DNA of 64,000 nt from Dehalogenimonas sp. WBC-2 (lineage in GTDB: Bacteria > Chloroflexota > Dehalococcoidia > Dehalococcoidales > Dehalococcoidaceae), in assembly GCA_001005265.1 (NCBI GenBank), contig CP011392.1:1547902-1611901 (forward strand), in the 5' to 3' direction. The notes beneath the pieces were generated by a model. It had not been told where the DNA came from. It did no database searches and saw only the letters and a program-made list of their open reading frames with translations. This document shows positions 34,900 to 43,013 of this stretch, piece after piece. Every line of letters starts with the position of its first letter. Within the stretch, counting starts at the first letter, position 1. A program made the translations under genes and the position numbers.

Positions 34900-36681
34900 C
34901 TATGCTTGCGCCTGGAACAAATCTCTGACCATTTGCAGCCCGATGTCACTGGTGCACAGCGGCTGCAGTTCCCGGCTGTTATCCCGGTATACCGTGATGC
35001 CCTTAAGCCCCTGCTCAAAGGCCATGGTGAATACTTTTGCTATATCCTCTCTGATGGCGCTCTTGGGGAAGTTCACCGTCTTCGAAACCGCATTATCAGT
35101 ATGTCTCTGGAAGGCCGCCTGCAGTCTGACGTGCCAGTCCGGTGACACCCGGTGCGCGGTAACAAATACCTTCCTGACATCCTCAGGAATCTCAGTTCTC
35201 TGGTAGAGGTGGTTGGTCAACACCAGTTGCTCTATAAGCTCCCGGTTAAAGAAACCCCGCTCCCTGGCCACTTCCTCAAAATAGGGGTTGATCTCCAGCA
35301 GGTTCTCACCATCCAGGATGTTTCTGACAAACACGCTGGCAAAGATCGGCTCTATACCGGAAGATACCCCGGCGATGATGGACAGCGTACCGGTGGGGGC
35401 GATGGTGGTACAGCAGGCGTTGCGCATGGTCACGCCCTTGGTCTCGTGGCTGCTGCCCTTATAGGCCGGGAAGACACCTCTCTCTTCAGCCAGTTGATGA
35501 GACACTTCATGTGCCAGGCCGGTAATAAACTCCATCACCTCTTCAGCCACCGTAATCGCCTTGGTTGAGTTATAGGGGATGCCCAGTCTGATAAGCATAT
35601 CGGCAAAGCCCATAATGCCCAGACCTATCTTTCTGGTGCGTTTGGTCGCCTGTTCAATCTCCCGGGTCGGAAAGCGGTTGATATCAATGACGTTATCCAG
35701 AAATCGCACCGCTACCGGCACTATCCTGGCTATCCTGTCGTAATCTATCTCTAACCCGTCATCTGTTGGTTTGATCATCTTGACCAGGTTGATGGAGCCA
35801 AGATTGCAGGATTCATAATCTAACAGCGCCTGTTCACCGCAGCCGGTGATTGTCTCCAGCCGTCCCAGCTGCGGAGTGGGATTATCACGGTTGATGCGGT
35901 CGGTGAACACCAGTCCTGGGTCTCCAGTGTGCCAGGCCTGGTCAACAATATGATTGAGGACCTCTCTGGCATTCAAATATCCGGCTACTCTGCCGGTGTA
36001 GGGGTCAATCAGCGGATAATCCTTACCCTCTTTGACCTTGGTCATAAAATCATCGGTAACTGAGACCGAGTTGTAGAAGTTGGTTAAAGCCAGAGGGTTG
36101 TTCTTGGAATTTATAAAATCCAATATATCAGGGTGGTCTACTGCTAAAACTACTGAGTTGCAGCCGCGTCTGACTCCTCCCTGCCTGATATAGTCAGCCG
36201 CCCCGGCAAAGACATGAATCAGCGCCACCGGCCCGCCAGCCGCATCCGGATGCTCACCTACCGCGCTGCCCTTGGATCTGATATGAGACACATTAAACCC
36301 GATACCGCCGCCGCTCTTATGGATCAGCGCGGTATATTTCACCGCGTCAAAGGTTTCTTCCACTGAATCGGGCACCGGCAGTACAAAACAGGATGACAAC
36401 TGACCGGCTTCAGTTCCGGCATTCAGTAATGTCGGTGAGTTGGGCAGGAACTCAAGGTCTGCCATAACCCGGTAGAACTCTTCGGCAACGGCATCGACAT
36501 TCGTCGTATCATCGTAGAGGAGTTCCGCTGAGGCTACAGCTTCAGCTACCCTTCGGAACATTCCTTCCGGCGTCTCGATGATCTCACCCTTCCGGTTGCG
36601 CCTCAGGTAACGCTTCTCCAGTACCCTCTTAGCGTTAGGGCTCAAACTGGGACGGGCTTCTTTTACTATCTCTAGGACCAT
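34900..36681 (-). CDS. nrdJ: Class II (adenosylcobalamin) ribonucleotide reductase-like protein, C-terminally short
   Basis: The 593-residue protein follows NrdJ from [14 protein letters not shown] through [27 protein letters not shown] and [14 protein letters not shown] to [11 protein letters not shown]. Redox cysteines C98 (SSCFVLP) and C292 (YESCNLGS) are present, as are the thiyl cysteine C281 and E283. The usual N-P-C-G-E active-site sequence reads T279-G-C-G-E, so the conserved asparagine is threonine. The protein ends soon after YRDNSRE, without the C-terminal cysteine-rich region that usually regenerates the active-site disulfide. It may be a specialised paralog, may need a separate reductant subunit, or may be inactive. 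AAGGAGCG precedes the ATG. It uses B12, as does RdhA. Confidence 0.85.
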   Translation of the reverse strand: MVLEIVKEARPSLSPNAKRVLEKRYLRRNRKGEIIETPEGMFRRVAEAVASAELLYDDTTNVDAVAEEFYRVMADLEFLPNSPTLLNAGTEAGQLSSCFVLPVPDSVEETFDAVKYTALIHKSGGGIGFNVSHIRSKGSAVGEHPDAAGGPVALIHVFAGAADYIRQGGVRRGCNSVVLAVDHPDILDFINSKNNPLALTNFYNSVSVTDDFMTKVKEGKDYPLIDPYTGRVAGYLNAREVLNHIVDQAWHTGDPGLVFTDRINRDNPTPQLGRLETITGCGEQALLDYESCNLGSINLVKMIKPTDDGLEIDYDRIARIVPVAVRFLDNVIDINRFPTREIEQATKRTRKIGLGIMGFADMLIRLGIPYNSTKAITVAEEVMEFITGLAHEVSHQLAEERGVFPAYKGSSHETKGVTMRNACCTTIAPTGTLSIIAGVSSGIEPIFASVFVRNILDGENLLEINPYFEEVARERGFFNRELIEQLVLTNHLYQRTEIPEDVRKVFVTAHRVSPDWHVRLQAAFQRHTDNAVSKTVNFPKSAIREDIAKVFTMAFEQGLKGITVYRDNSRELQPLCTSDIGLQMVRDLFQAQA

Positions 36682-36770
36682 CGTCGCTCCTTAATGCGTC
36701 TGCCCTTTTAACTCAAAATAAAAATGGCAAGCGCTGTGGTGAACTCGTTTTATCGAAATGGTAATTCGTT

Positions 36771-37112
36771 TCATGCGTGTTGTACTCCAGCAAAACCTGT
36801 CATATAGCTTTTGTTTCTGATTTCCTTTTGTCTCCGGTAATAATCTTTAGGCCTGGTTAGCGCAAATATCTCACCCCTGTTTTCTTCTTGTGGTTGGTGA
36901 TACTTTTCAGCGTAATAACCAATCACTTGGTCTCTCTTCTGTATCAGGTCCTTCCTGTATTGGGTCTTTATAATCGTCGAAACTCTCTGCCCTGATACAC
37001 CAAATTCCCTTCCCATCTGCCGGAATGATATCTCGGGATGCTCCAAATGGTAGCTATATATAGATTGGCTCTTTTCGCTGACTTTTATCTTATGTTCTAT
37101 CACGATCTTCAT
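36771..37112 (-). CDS. Small HTH protein, candidate regulator
   Basis: The 113-residue protein has a helix-turn-helix-like segment (SFRQMGREFGVSGQRVSTIIKTQYRKDL, about 29-56) after a basic start, and a highly charged, aromatic C terminus. GGAGG is only one base from the ATG at 37112, so the GTG three codons later (37103) is an alternative start. It is bracketed by the inverted repeats at 36725 and 37266. Its most likely role is to bind those repeats and control its own gene and the reductase, or to serve as a resolvase-like element protein. Neither is proven. Confidence 0.55.
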   Translation of the reverse strand: MKIVIEHKIKVSEKSQSIYSYHLEHPEISFRQMGREFGVSGQRVSTIIKTQYRKDLIQKRDQVIGYYAEKYHQPQEENRGEIFALTRPKDYYRRQKEIRNKSYMTGFAGVQHA

Positions 37113-37158
37113 CCCTCCAAAATCAGTGACATTGTTTTACGTGTTCAACTTAATAAAA

Positions 37159-37282
37159 TGGCAAGCGCCGTGGTGAACCCCGATTACACCCAGGGAGCAC
37201 ACGGGAGGGGTTTCACAGCTAATTAAGCCAGGCTGGTCGCAACAGCCCGGCACCCTGGTTTCCCCCACCACAGTGCTTGCCA
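37159..37282 (-). ncRNA. Candidate structured leader RNA upstream of the HTH gene
   Basis: On the - strand, 37282-37266 pairs with 37175-37159 over 17 bp with two imperfect positions, closing a 90-base loop. Inner helices CCAGGG/CCCTGG and GGCTG/CAGCC can form as well, giving a multi-branched fold. It lies after the DUF2795 copy 2 gene and directly before the HTH gene. No known riboswitch consensus was matched; a cobalamin riboswitch was considered because of the B12 enzymes but the B12 box is absent. Confidence 0.4.
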
Positions 37283-37316
37283 GAAACATACTTCCTTGAC
37301 TGATAATCATTTCGCG

Positions 37317-37589
37317 CTAATCCTGTCCGAAGAAATAGGAGCTCACAAAGGCAGTGAAACTGACGTCGGACACATTTTTGTACTGTCTTATCGGTAGCCG
37401 GTTTATGTAAAAGGCCATCACATTCTCCGGGGCTTTGTTCAACATTGCCCGGTTCAGCACTTCTTGTTTGCTTGCCGGGTACCGCTGCCCGTAGAGATAG
37501 TGCTCAAGCACCGCAGAATTAACTTTTGGCTCATCAATAAGAGCGCTGGAAGGACTTCGTTTATTGCCTGGTTTCTGAAGTGTTATCAT
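37317..37589 (-). CDS. DUF2795 family protein (copy 2)
   Basis: AAGGAGG precedes the ATG at 37589. The 90-residue protein has VLEHYLYGQRYPASKQEVLNRAMLNKAPENVMAFYINRLPIRQYKNVSDV, the DUF2795 pattern also seen at 34611-34868. The two are about 2.5 kb apart with the reductase and HTH genes between, suggesting a functional set or a duplicated insertion hotspot. The C-terminal AFVSSYFF tail is hydrophobic. Function unknown. Confidence 0.75.
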   Translation of the reverse strand: MITLQKPGNKRSPSSALIDEPKVNSAVLEHYLYGQRYPASKQEVLNRAMLNKAPENVMAFYINRLPIRQYKNVSDVSFTAFVSSYFFGQD

Positions 37590-37605
37590 GCCATCCTCCT
37601 TGTCT

Positions 37606-37797
37606 TTATAAGGCCGTTGTGTGTGTCATACCCACCAACCATCGGCTGTACCAACGATGGCTCAGATTTCCACCAGTAATCGTTTCTGTGTGCAAATCTG
37701 GCAAGACGATTTTGGCTTCAGTGATCGATCTGTCCGTGGTAGTTTTCTCCAGGTTTCTCATGAATTCGCCCCGGCTCATCGTTTGTGAATTATTCAT
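37606..37797 (-). CDS. Possible short gene, unrecognised
   Basis: A 63-residue frame starts at 37797, directly after the stop of the receiver-like gene, and ends 17 bases before the DUF2795 copy 2 start. It reads MNNSQTMSRGEFMRNLEKTT at first, faintly like an RdhA leader without the second arginine, and then a soluble-looking sequence. There is no Shine-Dalgarno. It fills a small gap in an otherwise compact operon, which is the main support. Confidence 0.3.
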   Translation of the reverse strand: MNNSQTMSRGEFMRNLEKTTTDRSITEAKIVLPDLHTETITGGNLSHRWYSRWLVGMTHTTAL

Positions 37798-38220
37798 CTA
37801 GTTACAGCTTTCAACTTTATTCGGTGATGGTAGCCAAGCGTGAAGGCTTAACATCTCTTCATTGCATTGCGCATTAGCTTCAATTACTGAAATGAGGTCT
37901 CCTAGTTGTAAGGGTTTAAACAAATAATCCGTTTTTTCAAAAGCTAGTATTTCGGCAGTGTCCATTTGATCCTCGCTGGGGTCAGCCAGATATAACAATG
38001 GAATAACCGAAAGCTTACGGATGGAATTGATGACGTAAACCGCTAAATCTTTAAACATCCCGTCAAAGATAATAGTGTCAAATTCTTTCAAATCAAGATT
38101 AAAAGCCTGCTCCGGTTCGGAAAGAAAAATTGCTTCACCGGAATTCGGCCAGCGCAGGTGGATAGCGGTAGAAATTACTGCGATACACTGATGGTCATCG
38201 GTGACCGCTAATATATTCAT
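37798..38220 (-). CDS. Receiver-like (REC) single-domain protein
   Basis: The ATG at 38220 gives about 140 residues; a TTG two codons earlier is possible. The fold reads as a receiver: NILAVTDDHQ at the acidic start, FDTIIFDGMFKD at the phospho-acceptor position, PLLYLADPSED and a conserved lysine in YLFKPLQLGDL. It has no output domain. It is close in layout to the receiver of the OmpR regulator just upstream at 38384-39070 and may be a phosphate sink or a decayed regulator. Confidence 0.7.
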   Translation of the reverse strand: MNILAVTDDHQCIAVISTAIHLRWPNSGEAIFLSEPEQAFNLDLKEFDTIIFDGMFKDLAVYVINSIRKLSVIPLLYLADPSEDQMDTAEILAFEKTDYLFKPLQLGDLISVIEANAQCNEEMLSLHAWLPSPNKVESCN

Positions 38221-38330
38221 GCCCAAATTCTAGTCTGAGCTGCTTACAAAACGGTTAATTATCGTAACTGTCAATAACACCTTTATGAGGAGGCAATGCC
38301 ACAGTTTTCTAAATTGTTATAACAATGAAT

Positions 38331-38359
38331 AACAAAAGAGGAGGGTGGCCCCTCCTCTT
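38331..38359 (-). terminator. Rho-independent terminator after the OmpR-family regulator
   Basis: AAGAGGAGGG (38336-38345) pairs with CCCTCCTCTT (38350-38359) around TGGC. On the - strand it is followed by TTTTGTT and lies 25 bases after the regulator stop at 38384. Confidence 0.8.
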
Positions 38360-38383
38360 AGATAAAAACTGCAACAGATTTAT

Positions 38384-39070
38384 TTAAGCGTTTGTTTTGA
38401 TCAGTCGGTATCCCAGACCGGTTTCAGTCTGGATCAGTGCCGGGTTTTTTGGGTCATCACCCAGCTTCTTCCTGAGCCGCTCAATATAAACCCTGAGGGT
38501 GGCTGAGGCATCGGTCGAATCGTCACCCCAGATTTTTTGAGACAGACTGCTGTGCGTTACCGTATGCCCGGCATTTTCCATTAAATGGCGTAAAATAATA
38601 TTTTCAGTTCGGGTTAAGCGTACTTCCTGTTCCCCTAAATATGCCATATGTAAGGAAGCGTGCAACCGGAGCAATCCGGCAACTATATATTGGCTGCAGT
38701 CGATTCCTTGCACCCGTCGCATTATCGCTTTTGCTCTTACCAGTAACTCCAGCGGACGTAAAGGCTTGGTAATGTAATCGTCGGCACCCAATTCAAATGA
38801 TCTGATAAGTGAGGATTCGTTCCGCTCGCTGTCGATAACAATTAGTGGCACTGTCGAAAATAAACGTATCTCTTTGATTAAACCAAAACAATCAGTGCCT
38901 GGTACCACAAGGTCAAGGATAATTAACTGCGGCATTTGCTGTCCGATAACGGCCAAAGCCCCTTGCCCGGTTTGTTCTGTCACCAATGACACACCCGGCC
39001 AAAAAACTTTAAATATCGAGTCCATCGCCTCAATATCTGCTTTGGATGCTTCTACCGCTAAAATCTGCAA
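38384..39070 (-). CDS. OmpR/PhoB-family response regulator
   Basis: The 228-residue protein has a receiver (ILAVEASKADIE, phospho-acceptor in IILDLVVPGTD, lysine in YITKPLRPLEL) and a winged-helix Trans_reg_C domain. The domain ends in the SATLRVYIERLRKKLGDDPKNP block and GLGYRLI. One acidic-pocket position reads EASK, rather than the usual DD, so the Mg2+ site is reduced. No kinase gene is adjacent. In Dehalococcoidia such regulators often lie beside rdh loci, so rdh control is possible. Confidence 0.85.
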   Translation of the reverse strand: MQILAVEASKADIEAMDSIFKVFWPGVSLVTEQTGQGALAVIGQQMPQLIILDLVVPGTDCFGLIKEIRLFSTVPLIVIDSERNESSLIRSFELGADDYITKPLRPLELLVRAKAIMRRVQGIDCSQYIVAGLLRLHASLHMAYLGEQEVRLTRTENIILRHLMENAGHTVTHSSLSQKIWGDDSTDASATLRVYIERLRKKLGDDPKNPALIQTETGLGYRLIKTNA

Positions 39071-39348
39071 CGATTACTCCAATATCTCGGTTTAGGTCGG
39101 ATATGGTGTGAATCGTGTTTTGCCTACACGATTATCAAACTCCTCTTCTTTGTAAATGATAATCTTTAGATCCAAGGTTATTATATTAGTCTTCCTAGGT
39201 TATTTCTTCTTATACCACACTCTCATTGAAAAAGCATCGTCCTTTGGTACTAGTACTTAATATATTAATTTCTGTGTGTTATCCCCTCAGGTAGAGGGGT
39301 GTTCTTTTTACCCAAAAAATAAACCCCAAAAAAAGTTCAAAAACCCTA

Positions 39349-39377
39349 TTGACAATCCCGCCCCTGTGCTATATCAT
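39349..39377 (+). promoter_or_regulatory. Promoter of the repeated RNA element, copy 1
   Basis: TTGACA (39349-39354), 17-base spacer, TATCAT (39372-39377). The same hexamers and spacing occur at the other copy, and flanking bases match over about 80 positions. Confidence 0.75.
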
Positions 39378-39669
39378 TTGTTCTCTGTAATTATGGTAGT
39401 GAAGTAGGGTATTTGAATTATTTGTTTTTCCAGAAAACAACCTCCTCAAATCGCTATTTTTAATCGTAAAATGGGAGGTTGTTTCAGTTGTTTTGTTACT
39501 TTTTTGAAAAACAAATCGCCACTGTTTTCTATCCCGGAGATCGGGTATTGAGGGTAAACTGGGTATTGTCTTATGAGTAATCAATGGGTCGCAGGAATCT
39601 CGCCTGTGCCCGATCTGGAAAAGCAAGGAGTACAGCCGATATGTCATTGCGTGAAGCCTTAATCCCTAT

Positions 39670-39703
39670 GTCATTGCGAGGAGCGTAGCGACGTGGCAAT
39701 CTC
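39670..39703 (+). repeat. REP-like intergenic repeat (copy A)
   Basis: GTCATTGCGAGGAGCGTAGC and following ACGTGGCAATCTC form an imperfect palindromic unit, a widespread extragenic repeat. A partial second GTCATTGCG lies just upstream near 39642. The same motif in reverse occurs at 52416, 55911, 56071 and 56739. Confidence 0.7.
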
Positions 39704-39935
39704 ACCTTTAATTGCCAACCGAAACTAACATTATAATTTCAACCACTGAATTGTTGCTTTGAATCAAAACTCTAGGTCAAAAAAAACGCGTATTTGTGTC
39801 AAAACAATTCGCTAACTCAGCTTTTAGGATTTAGTAATTGAAATTTTTTTACTTTTATCCAGGTCGGACAATCTCATCGACCCTTCCGCTATTGCCCGCC
39901 ACTGACTGTATTGCTATACTTACAAGGTTAATTTT

Positions 39936-41405
39936 ATGGAAACGACAACTACCAAATACCAGACGGTCATCGGGCTGGAAGTTCACGCCCAATTGGCCAC
40001 CGCCAGCAAGATGTATTGCCGCTGCGCTTCGGACTACGCCGACGCCGCGCCTAACACCCGCGTCTGCCCAGTGTGCCTCGGTTTACCCGGTGTACTGCCG
40101 GTTATCAACAAGCGCGCCGTGGAGTTCACCATGATGACTGCGCTGGCGCTTAACTGCACTATCGCGCCGCACAGCAAGTTCGACCGCAAGAACTACCCCT
40201 ACCCTGACCTGATGAAAGGATACCAGATATCCCAGTATGACCAGCCCATCGGTCTTGGCGGCTGGCTGGATGTCACCGTGGACGGCCAGGTGCGCCGTAT
40301 CGGCATCACCCGCGTCCACCTTGAGGAGGATGTAGCCAAACTAATCCACCGTGACGAACCTGGCGGCGGTCACTCTTTGGTGGACGTTAACCGTTCCGGC
40401 GTACCGCTGATGGAGATCGTCTCTGAACCGGACATGCGGGAACCGGAAGAAGCCCGGCAATATCTGATGAAACTGCGCACCATCCTGCGCTATCTGGGTG
40501 TTTCGGTTGCCAACATGGATGAAGGATCCTTCCGTTGTGATGCCAACATCTCATTGCGGCCCGTCGGCCAGACAAAACTTTATCCCAAAGTGGAAGTCAA
40601 GAACATGAACAGCTTCCGCGCCGTGTTCCGGGCGCTGGAATATGAGGTCGTTAGACAATCGAAGGATTACGACGCCGGTATAACCGCCAGGCAGGAGACC
40701 CGCGGCTGGGTCGATGACCGGGGCCAGACCGTTTCTCAGCGTTCCAAGGAATTCGCCCATGATTATCGCTATTTTCCGGAACCTGACCTGCCGCCGCTTG
40801 AAATAGACAGCAAATGGATCGATGACATCCGTTCAAGGTTGCCGGAGTTGCCGGAAGCCCGGCAAGCCCGCTTCATGCAGGATTACGGCCTTTCAGATTA
40901 CGACTCCTCACTGCTTACTAGCGACCGCGGCACCGCTGATTACTTCGAGGCGGTTTTAAGCGCCGATATGGCCGTGACCCCCAAGGACGCTGCCAATTGG
41001 GTCAATGGTGAGGTCAGCCGCATCATGAACGCTGATAATATTGATATCGCCGCTTTCTGTGCCAAAGTATCTCCCGCTGCTCTCGCTGACCTGATCATCG
41101 TCACCGGCAAAGGTACAATAAGCGCAGCGACAGCCAAGGCTGTTCTCTTAGACATGTATACTTCCGGCAAAGCCGCCGCAGACATAATCACAGAAAAAGG
41201 ACTAGGGCAGATCTCCGACGATTCAGCCCTCAGAAACATGGCCGCTGACATCATCGCTGCCAATCCGGCCGCCGTCACTGATTACAATGCCGGTAAAGAA
41301 CAATCGCTCAAATTCCTAGTCGGGCAGATGATGAAGCTGTCCAAAGGCCGCGCCAACCCGGCCATCGCCGCCGATATTATTCAGCAGAAGCTCAAGGAAG
41401 GTTAA
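39936..41405 (+). CDS. gatB: Aspartyl/glutamyl-tRNA amidotransferase subunit B
   Basis: The 489-residue protein has YQTVIGLEVHAQLATASKMYC, the cradle-domain GatB_N signature, VCLGLPGVLP, FDRKNYPYPDLMKGYQISQYD and a C-terminal GatB/YqeY helical domain. It converts misacylated Glu-tRNA(Gln) or Asp-tRNA(Asn) with GatA and GatC, which are not in this window. AAGG precedes the ATG. secG follows three bases after the stop. Confidence 0.95.
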   Translation: METTTTKYQTVIGLEVHAQLATASKMYCRCASDYADAAPNTRVCPVCLGLPGVLPVINKRAVEFTMMTALALNCTIAPHSKFDRKNYPYPDLMKGYQISQYDQPIGLGGWLDVTVDGQVRRIGITRVHLEEDVAKLIHRDEPGGGHSLVDVNRSGVPLMEIVSEPDMREPEEARQYLMKLRTILRYLGVSVANMDEGSFRCDANISLRPVGQTKLYPKVEVKNMNSFRAVFRALEYEVVRQSKDYDAGITARQETRGWVDDRGQTVSQRSKEFAHDYRYFPEPDLPPLEIDSKWIDDIRSRLPELPEARQARFMQDYGLSDYDSSLLTSDRGTADYFEAVLSADMAVTPKDAANWVNGEVSRIMNADNIDIAAFCAKVSPAALADLIIVTGKGTISAATAKAVLLDMYTSGKAAADIITEKGLGQISDDSALRNMAADIIAANPAAVTDYNAGKEQSLKFLVGQMMKLSKGRANPAIAADIIQQKLKEG

Positions 41406-41408
41406 AAA

Positions 41409-41627
41409 ATGCTCACCTTTTTACTCATTGCCCAGATTATCATCGCCATCACCCTCGGCTTGTCCACTCTTCTTCAGGTGCGTGGAGGGGGCCTGGGTGG
41501 TATCTTCGGTCAGGCGGACACCGTCTTTCGCACCAAACGCGGTCTGGAGAAAAGCCTGTTTCAATTGACCATTGCTCTGGTGGTGTTGTTCGTTCTGGTG
41601 TCCGTCTGGGTACTGCTCATAATCTGA
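41409..41627 (+). CDS. secG: Protein translocase subunit SecG
   Basis: The 72-residue protein has two hydrophobic helices (about 2-21 and 52-71) separated by RGGGLGGIFGQADTVFRTKRGLEK, the SecG loop. It is the small accessory subunit of the SecYEG channel. It follows gatB by three bases with a weak AAGG site. secD and secF lie later in the window. Confidence 0.92.
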   Translation: MLTFLLIAQIIIAITLGLSTLLQVRGGGLGGIFGQADTVFRTKRGLEKSLFQLTIALVVLFVLVSVWVLLII

Positions 41628-41655
41628 GGCTGTTGACCGCCTCGTCAAACGGGGG

Positions 41656-42495
41656 ATGACAGTAAACGCCGTTATTACGCTTACCACCGACTTTGGTGTC
41701 TCCGACGGTTACGTCGCCGCCATGAAGGGTGTCATTCTGGACACCAACCCTGCCGTACAGTTGGTGGATATAAGCCATCATATCCCGCCGCAGAATGTTT
41801 TCCAGGCAGCCTTCGTTCTATCCACGGTTTTCCGGCATTTCCATCACTCGGCCGTCCACCTGGTAGTGGTTGACCCAGGTGTCGGCACCAACCGCCGGAT
41901 AGTCGCCTTGAAAACACCTGCCGGAACTTTTATCGCGCCGGACAACGGTGTATTGTCGTATGTTATCCGGGATTACGCTGAGCAGGGCAATGTAACGGCA
42001 GACAATGTCCTGAACAAGGTCAAACTTTCAGACCTGGTCCGGGCGGTAACGGTGACTAACAACCGCTTTTTCCGTCAACCGTTATCGGATACTTTCCATG
42101 GCCGGGACATCATGGCACCAGTGGCAGCTTTACTGGCTCAGGGATTTCAGATCAACACTTTCGGCGAAGCCACCGATTGGCTTAACATGCTAGCCTTGCC
42201 GCAACCGCAGCCAAACCCCGACGGCAGTGTAACCGGGCATGTGCTTCACCTTGATAGTTTCGGCAATATCGTCACCGATGTCCGCGACAGTGACCTGCCC
42301 GGCGGGTCAGAAATCCGTATTGATCTGGCCGGGCACCTCATCCAGGGAGTAAAACAAAATTATGCCGAAGGCAGCGGAATGGTGGCCGTTATAGGCTCCA
42401 CCGGCTACCTGGAGATTGCCCTCAAAGGCGGCAGTGCCGCATCGCTGTGCGATGCCCGTATTGGTGACAGTATAAAAATAAGGGCGGGCGCTTAG
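41656..42495 (+). CDS. SAM hydroxide adenosyltransferase (DUF62, fluorinase/chlorinase fold)
   Basis: The 279-residue protein starts VITLTTDFGVSDGYVAAMKG. It has VDISHHIPPQ, VVVDPGVGTNRR, APDNGVLS and a C-terminal beta domain with HLDSFGNIVTDV. This is the family that hydrolyses S-adenosylmethionine to adenosine and methionine and includes fluorinase. Lacking the halogenase-specific loop evidence, hydrolase is the safe reading. GGGGG abuts the ATG. It may be co-transcribed with secG. Confidence 0.85.
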   Translation: MTVNAVITLTTDFGVSDGYVAAMKGVILDTNPAVQLVDISHHIPPQNVFQAAFVLSTVFRHFHHSAVHLVVVDPGVGTNRRIVALKTPAGTFIAPDNGVLSYVIRDYAEQGNVTADNVLNKVKLSDLVRAVTVTNNRFFRQPLSDTFHGRDIMAPVAALLAQGFQINTFGEATDWLNMLALPQPQPNPDGSVTGHVLHLDSFGNIVTDVRDSDLPGGSEIRIDLAGHLIQGVKQNYAEGSGMVAVIGSTGYLEIALKGGSAASLCDARIGDSIKIRAGA

Positions 42496-42536
42496 CTAGT
42501 CCGCTGATACACCCGCCCATAAATTACTATATTCGA
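42496..42536. other. Short GC-rich hairpin after the SAM hydrolase
   Basis: GGGCGGG (42482-42488, in the end of the gene) can pair with CCCGCCC (42512-42518), but the T run that would make a clear terminator is separated by an AT-rich stretch. It may be a weak terminator. Confidence 0.35.
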
Positions 42537-42824
42537 TTTTTTACCCGGGATCGGCTTTTCGCTTCGCTCTTTACTTTTCCCGGACTGGTCAGGAGACCAG
42601 ATGGTTTTCACCCTTTAAACGAAAAGCTCAAGAGCCTTCTTCGGGCTCCCCGCTGTGGTCAATACCTAGTATCTTCCACCTCTCAGCGAGGAGCGATCAC
42701 AAGGAAAGAACCAAGTCCCTAGAACTGCTTGTCTCCGTTCCATCCATCCCTCCCTTCGCTAGAATTTGGGTTCTGTGGGCTCCTCCCACTTCTTCAATCT
42801 ACCAGTAAATACAGCTTTGGTCAA
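42537..42824 (-). ncRNA. Candidate structured RNA, unknown class
   Basis: On the - strand, TTGACC (42824 to 42819), a 17-base spacer and TAGATT (42801 to 42796) form a promoter; the start would be about 42789. The transcript would hold a tight GTGGG/CCCAC hairpin (42785-42789 with 42775-42779), CTGGTC/GACCAG (42585-42600) and GAGCC/GGCTC (42632-42648). There is no protein frame. No - strand T run marks an end. It is purine-rich on this strand, like many catalytic or leader RNAs, but I could not match RNase P, tmRNA, 6S, SRP or a known riboswitch. Confidence 0.35.
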
Positions 42825-43013
42825 GGTGATGGACAGCCGGTCTGAGGGGTTCAGCCAGGTTTGAACAATTTTCCCCAGCGCTATGATGATGTATCCTGTC
42901 TGTAGGACTCATTGAAACGTCCGGTTTCATAATGGTTGCCATTAATCGTGACTGATTTCTGCTAGGGTTGAAAACAATATGGTAAAATCAGGATGATTAA
43001 AATGAGGGAACTT

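Larger units (their letters stand above)
36725..37282. repeat. 558-bp segment bounded by 17-bp inverted repeats, enclosing a small HTH gene
   Basis: TGGCAAGCGCTGTGGTG at 36725-36741 matches the reverse complement of 37266-37282 at 16 of 17 bases. A further direct copy of the left end lies at 37159-37175, extended by GAAC as in the left copy. The unit could be the terminal inverted repeats of a small mobile element, since the ends are near perfect and the interior has one ORF. It could equally be three operator sites: one lies 44 bases before the reductase start and one 47 bases before the HTH gene start. No target-site duplication is evident. Confidence 0.6.
39311..39814 (+). ncRNA. Repeated non-coding RNA element, copy 1
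   Basis: This stretch has no convincing gene and matches 51913-52398 (- strand) in order and spacing. Shared blocks are a promoter region (39317-39395), a hairpin block (39435-39484, where AAACAACCTCC pairs with GGAGGTTGTTT over 11 bp, with AATCGTAAAA in the loop) and a 3' block (39746-39777 plus 39793-39812, ending CAAAACAATTC). The middle, 39530-39740, has diverged and carries a REP-like repeat at 39670-39703. A long structured RNA or the remains of a mobile element are both possible. The shared intact promoter favours an RNA. Confidence 0.6.

Noticed and set aside
37159-37282. A cobalamin riboswitch before the HTH gene
   Set aside because: The conserved B12 box and core sequences are not present, despite the B12-dependent enzyme nearby.
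39369-39647. A 92-codon - strand frame inside the first RNA element
   Set aside because: It is not present in the second copy of the element and its composition is not protein-like.
42537-42824. RNase P, 6S, SRP or tmRNA in the gap before trmD
   Set aside because: An ACAGAACCC-like motif was noted, but the rest of the RNase P core and the other RNA signatures are missing.
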